Source: Atopobium sp. UBA6362 (GTDB lineage: Bacteria; Actinomycetota; Coriobacteriia; Coriobacteriales; Atopobiaceae). Taken from it: 17,105 nt of DNA. A program made the position numbers and the translations under genes. The stretch lies in contig DJRK01000119.1 in NCBI GenBank assembly GCA_002440065.1, forward strand, positions 261-17,365. Reading direction: 5' to 3'. The notes under the pieces were generated by a model. That model searched no databases. It had not been told where the DNA came from and was given only the letters and a program-made list of their open reading frames with translations. Shown here piece after piece: positions 15,053 to 17,105 of the stretch; position 1 is the stretch's first letter, and the number at the start of each line of letters is the position of its first letter.

Positions 15053-16591
15053 TTAGCTCTTCGCGATCTCGGTCGGCCAGACGGAGTCGCTCGGCATTTG
15101 CGCATCGCCGTTCGCGATATCCTCGGGAATCGAGCTGTCGGATTTCATGAGGTCGGTCACCGTGACGAACTCGTACCCCTCGGACTGGAGCGTCTCGATG
15201 ATCTGCGGCAGAGCCTCGACGTCCTGCGAGCGGTCGCCTCCGCCGTCGTGCATCAGGATGATGGCTCCCGAGAAGGCCCCCGAGGTCGCCTTCTGCACGA
15301 TAGAATCCGACCCGGCGCGGCGCCAGTCCTCCGAATCGAGGTTCCAAAGGACCGAAAGGCTCGCGAGGCCGCCGCTCCGCAGCCACGCCGACTCGGTGAA
15401 GTCGCCGTACGGCGGGCGGAACGAAGTCGTCTGCACGCCGGTCGTCGACTCGATCTGCGAGAACGCGTTGCTGAACTCCGACTGGAGCGCAGATTGGTCG
15501 AGCTTGGACAGCTGCTGGTGCTGCTGCGTATGACTCATGATCTCGTTGCCGGAATCGACGACCTTCTTCGCGAGGTCGGGGTACTCCTTGATGTTCTCGC
15601 CAAGGTTGAAGAACGTGGCCTTGATGCCGTACTGGTCCAGGATCGAGAGGTACTTCTCGGTGTATGACTCGGCGGGGCCGTCGTCGAAGGTGAGCGCGAT
15701 GAGCTTACGGCTCGAGTCGTCTGGCTTGATCTGATGGACGCTCACGACGACGTTCTTCGTCTCCTGGATCACGTCTCCGTCCGCGGTCTCCCCGGAGACC
15801 TTTCCGGTCCTGACCTCATGCTTCCCTACCTGGCCCCACTGGGAGATGTAGGTGATGTTGCCCCAGGCGTCGCCGCCCATCTCGAGCTTGGGCTGCTCCT
15901 CGACGATTCGGACGTCATAGTCCTCGGTCTTGTCGGCTCCGTCGCCTATGGTGAGTACGTCGCCGTCCTTGGCTTTATAGGAAGAAATGGCGTCCTGGCT
16001 GAGGTCCTCGTCTCCGAGCTTCACGGAGTACGGGTACCCCTGCCCCGACGTGAGCGTCTTGCCGCTCACCGAGACGAGATTGCCGGCTTTGGGCGTGAAG
16101 CGCTTGGCAGAAACGATGTCTGCGATGCTCGAAGAGACCTTGACGCTCGTCGTGGTCCCGTTGAGCTGAATCTGCACAGACCGGTTGTTCCACATAACGA
16201 GTCCTACGACCAGGACGATCGCCACCGCGCAAAAGCCCACGATCGTGGGGAAGCTCGGGACGACGGGAGCACCGGGGCGACGTGGTCCCGGCCCGGGCCT
16301 GCGGGCTCGGCCGCCGCGCGGCGCCTGCCGATCGTAGCCGGGATGCTCAGCACGACGTGTAGGGCGACCGTCATAGGTCCCCTGTCTACGGGCACGCCGC
16401 TCCTCAAGCGAGGAATCGCGGAAACCGGAAGAGACGCCGCGATTGGAGGCGGGACGGGTGTTATAGCCGTACGAAGCCTCCCTGCGAGGCGCCCCCCGGT
16501 GCATCGACCCGCTTCGCGGCGAAGAAGGGCGCGAGGTACCCCGACGAGGAGTTCCCCGGTGGTCGCCGCGCTGGTTGTGTTCATAGGACAT
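15053..16591 (-). CDS. Membrane-anchored polysaccharide deacetylase (NodB domain)
   Basis: 512-residue type II membrane protein. Residues 1-112 are a cytoplasmic, Arg/Gly/Pro/Ser-rich, probably disordered tail; one membrane helix follows (114-133, TIVGFCAVAIVLVVGLVMW), then an extracytoplasmic stretch (about 137-290) with beta-rich, DUF348/G5-like character (tentative), then a NodB carbohydrate-esterase-4 domain (about 295-480). All five catalytic motifs are visible: TFDDGP (301-306, D303/D304), HTQQH (354-358), RPPYGD (392-397), NLDSEDW (417-423) and LMHDG (446-450). It likely removes acetyl groups from peptidoglycan or another wall glycan. The ATG at 16591 has a weak Shine-Dalgarno; a TTG at 16624 with GGAG close upstream would add 11 residues. 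It follows the DUF6483-like gene by 69 bp. Confidence 0.92.
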   Translation of the reverse strand: MSYEHNQRGDHRGTPRRGTSRPSSPRSGSMHRGAPRREASYGYNTRPASNRGVSSGFRDSSLEERRARRQGTYDGRPTRRAEHPGYDRQAPRGGRARRPGPGPRRPGAPVVPSFPTIVGFCAVAIVLVVGLVMWNNRSVQIQLNGTTTSVKVSSSIADIVSAKRFTPKAGNLVSVSGKTLTSGQGYPYSVKLGDEDLSQDAISSYKAKDGDVLTIGDGADKTEDYDVRIVEEQPKLEMGGDAWGNITYISQWGQVGKHEVRTGKVSGETADGDVIQETKNVVVSVHQIKPDDSSRKLIALTFDDGPAESYTEKYLSILDQYGIKATFFNLGENIKEYPDLAKKVVDSGNEIMSHTQQHQQLSKLDQSALQSEFSNAFSQIESTTGVQTTSFRPPYGDFTESAWLRSGGLASLSVLWNLDSEDWRRAGSDSIVQKATSGAFSGAIILMHDGGGDRSQDVEALPQIIETLQSEGYEFVTVTDLMKSDSSIPEDIANGDAQMPSDSVWPTEIAKS

Positions 16592-16660
16592 GGGTACCGC
16601 ACTTTCGCATCGAGCGCGAAGCAACGTGCTCCGCTTGGAATCCGAGCAAAGAAGGGCGCG

Positions 16661-17035
16661 TTACGCCTCGAGGCCCTCGGGGGCAACCGTGGGGTCGCAA
16701 TTGAAGGACTCCGCGACGGCCTTGGCCTGAAGCGCTCGGATGCCTGCCAGGTCGTCGTTCCCCTCGGACTCATATATCTTAGACAGACGGTAGAGGGCGT
16801 GGCACACATAGGACGCGATCGAGTCGCCCATGCCCGAGAGCACCATCATGGTCACGAGGGAATCGGGGGCGAGCGAAAGGGCCGTCGCGTGGTCGAGCTC
16901 GAGGATCTCGCCGATCTGGCGCTCGACCTCCTCGCAGGCCTTGGGGTCGTGGTCCTTCTCGGCACGCTTGAGGGCGCGCGAAACGGCCTCGGCGAACTGG
17001 TCGATAAGCTCAAGGATGTAGTCGCGCTGTAGCAT
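16661..17035 (-). CDS. Small helical protein, DUF6483-like
   Basis: 124-residue, nearly all-helical cytosolic protein starting MLQRDYILELIDQFAEAVSR, a beginning typical of the uncharacterised DUF6483 family as I remember it; this match is from memory and tentative. ATG 17035 is chosen because GGAAAGGTGAG lies just upstream; the frame continues to 17083 without a better start. Helical hairpins such as DSLVTMMVLSGM and ALYRLSKIYESEGNDDLAGI suggest a TPR-like or helical-bundle fold. No signal peptide or membrane segment is seen. It precedes the deacetylase on the same strand and is probably co-transcribed with it. No function can be assigned. Confidence 0.75.
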   Translation of the reverse strand: MLQRDYILELIDQFAEAVSRALKRAEKDHDPKACEEVERQIGEILELDHATALSLAPDSLVTMMVLSGMGDSIASYVCHALYRLSKIYESEGNDDLAGIRALQAKAVAESFNCDPTVAPEGLEA

Positions 17036-17065
17036 CTCTCTCACCTTTCCAGAATCGAATGCAAA

Positions 17066-17105
17066 ACTTGGGGACAGGTTCAAAAAGTGCTCAAATGAGT
17101 AAAAA
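17066..17105. repeat. Possible fragment of a GGGGACAGGTTC-type repeat at window edge
   Basis: CTTGGGGACAGGTTCAAAAA is followed by an AT-rich end that runs off the window. ACCTGTCCCC-bearing elements are common intergenic repeats in several bacterial groups. Only one arm is visible, so whether it is a hairpin cannot be decided here. It could also simply be promoter sequence for the DUF6483-like gene, with TTGAAC as a -35 candidate on the minus strand. Confidence 0.3.

Overview
This is a GC-rich chromosomal window with short intergenic gaps, good Shine-Dalgarno sequences and no rRNA, tRNA, CRISPR array or transposase. The gene content fits an anaerobic actinobacterium of the Coriobacteriia type (Collinsella, Olsenella and relatives): pst genes with a twin-arginine PstS lipoprotein, a MarR plus heterodimeric ABC exporter cassette, a phasin-like/ABC1-kinase pair and a DUF1015 protein. 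This placement is an inference from style and content. No marker gene in the window proves it.

Layout. (1) 1-2680, minus strand: phosphate uptake genes in the order pstS > pstC > pstA, with pstA cut by the left edge. Upstream of pstS, seven 11-bp units form a PHO-box-like array (2744-2820). (2) 3193-7401, plus strand: a MarR-type repressor translationally coupled to two half-size ABC exporters. The exporters form an asymmetric heterodimer with one degenerate and one catalytic ATP site. Two near-palindromic operators lie two helical turns apart in the marR promoter, and a strong terminator closes the operon. (3) 7612-9791, minus strand: a phasin-like protein followed by an ABC1/AarF/UbiB-family kinase with two C-terminal membrane segments. 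(4) 9978-10649, minus strand: a HAD phosphatase, divergent from region 5. (5) 10819-14933, plus strand: a tight three-gene operon of a DUF1015 protein, a 722-residue protein of unknown function with TPR-like repeats, and a second HAD phosphatase. (6) 15053-17035, minus strand: a small helical DUF6483-like protein followed by a membrane-anchored NodB-type polysaccharide deacetylase. A clean bidirectional terminator (14987-15026) separates regions 5 and 6.

Working together. Regions 1 and 2 share a 512-bp intergenic regulatory region with two operator systems, one phosphate-type and one MarR-type. Region 2 is a self-regulated efflux cassette. Regions 3 and 5 hold the least understood genes. The DUF1015-TPR-HAD operon is the best candidate for an undescribed functional unit. 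I found no clear defence system, prophage or mobile island.
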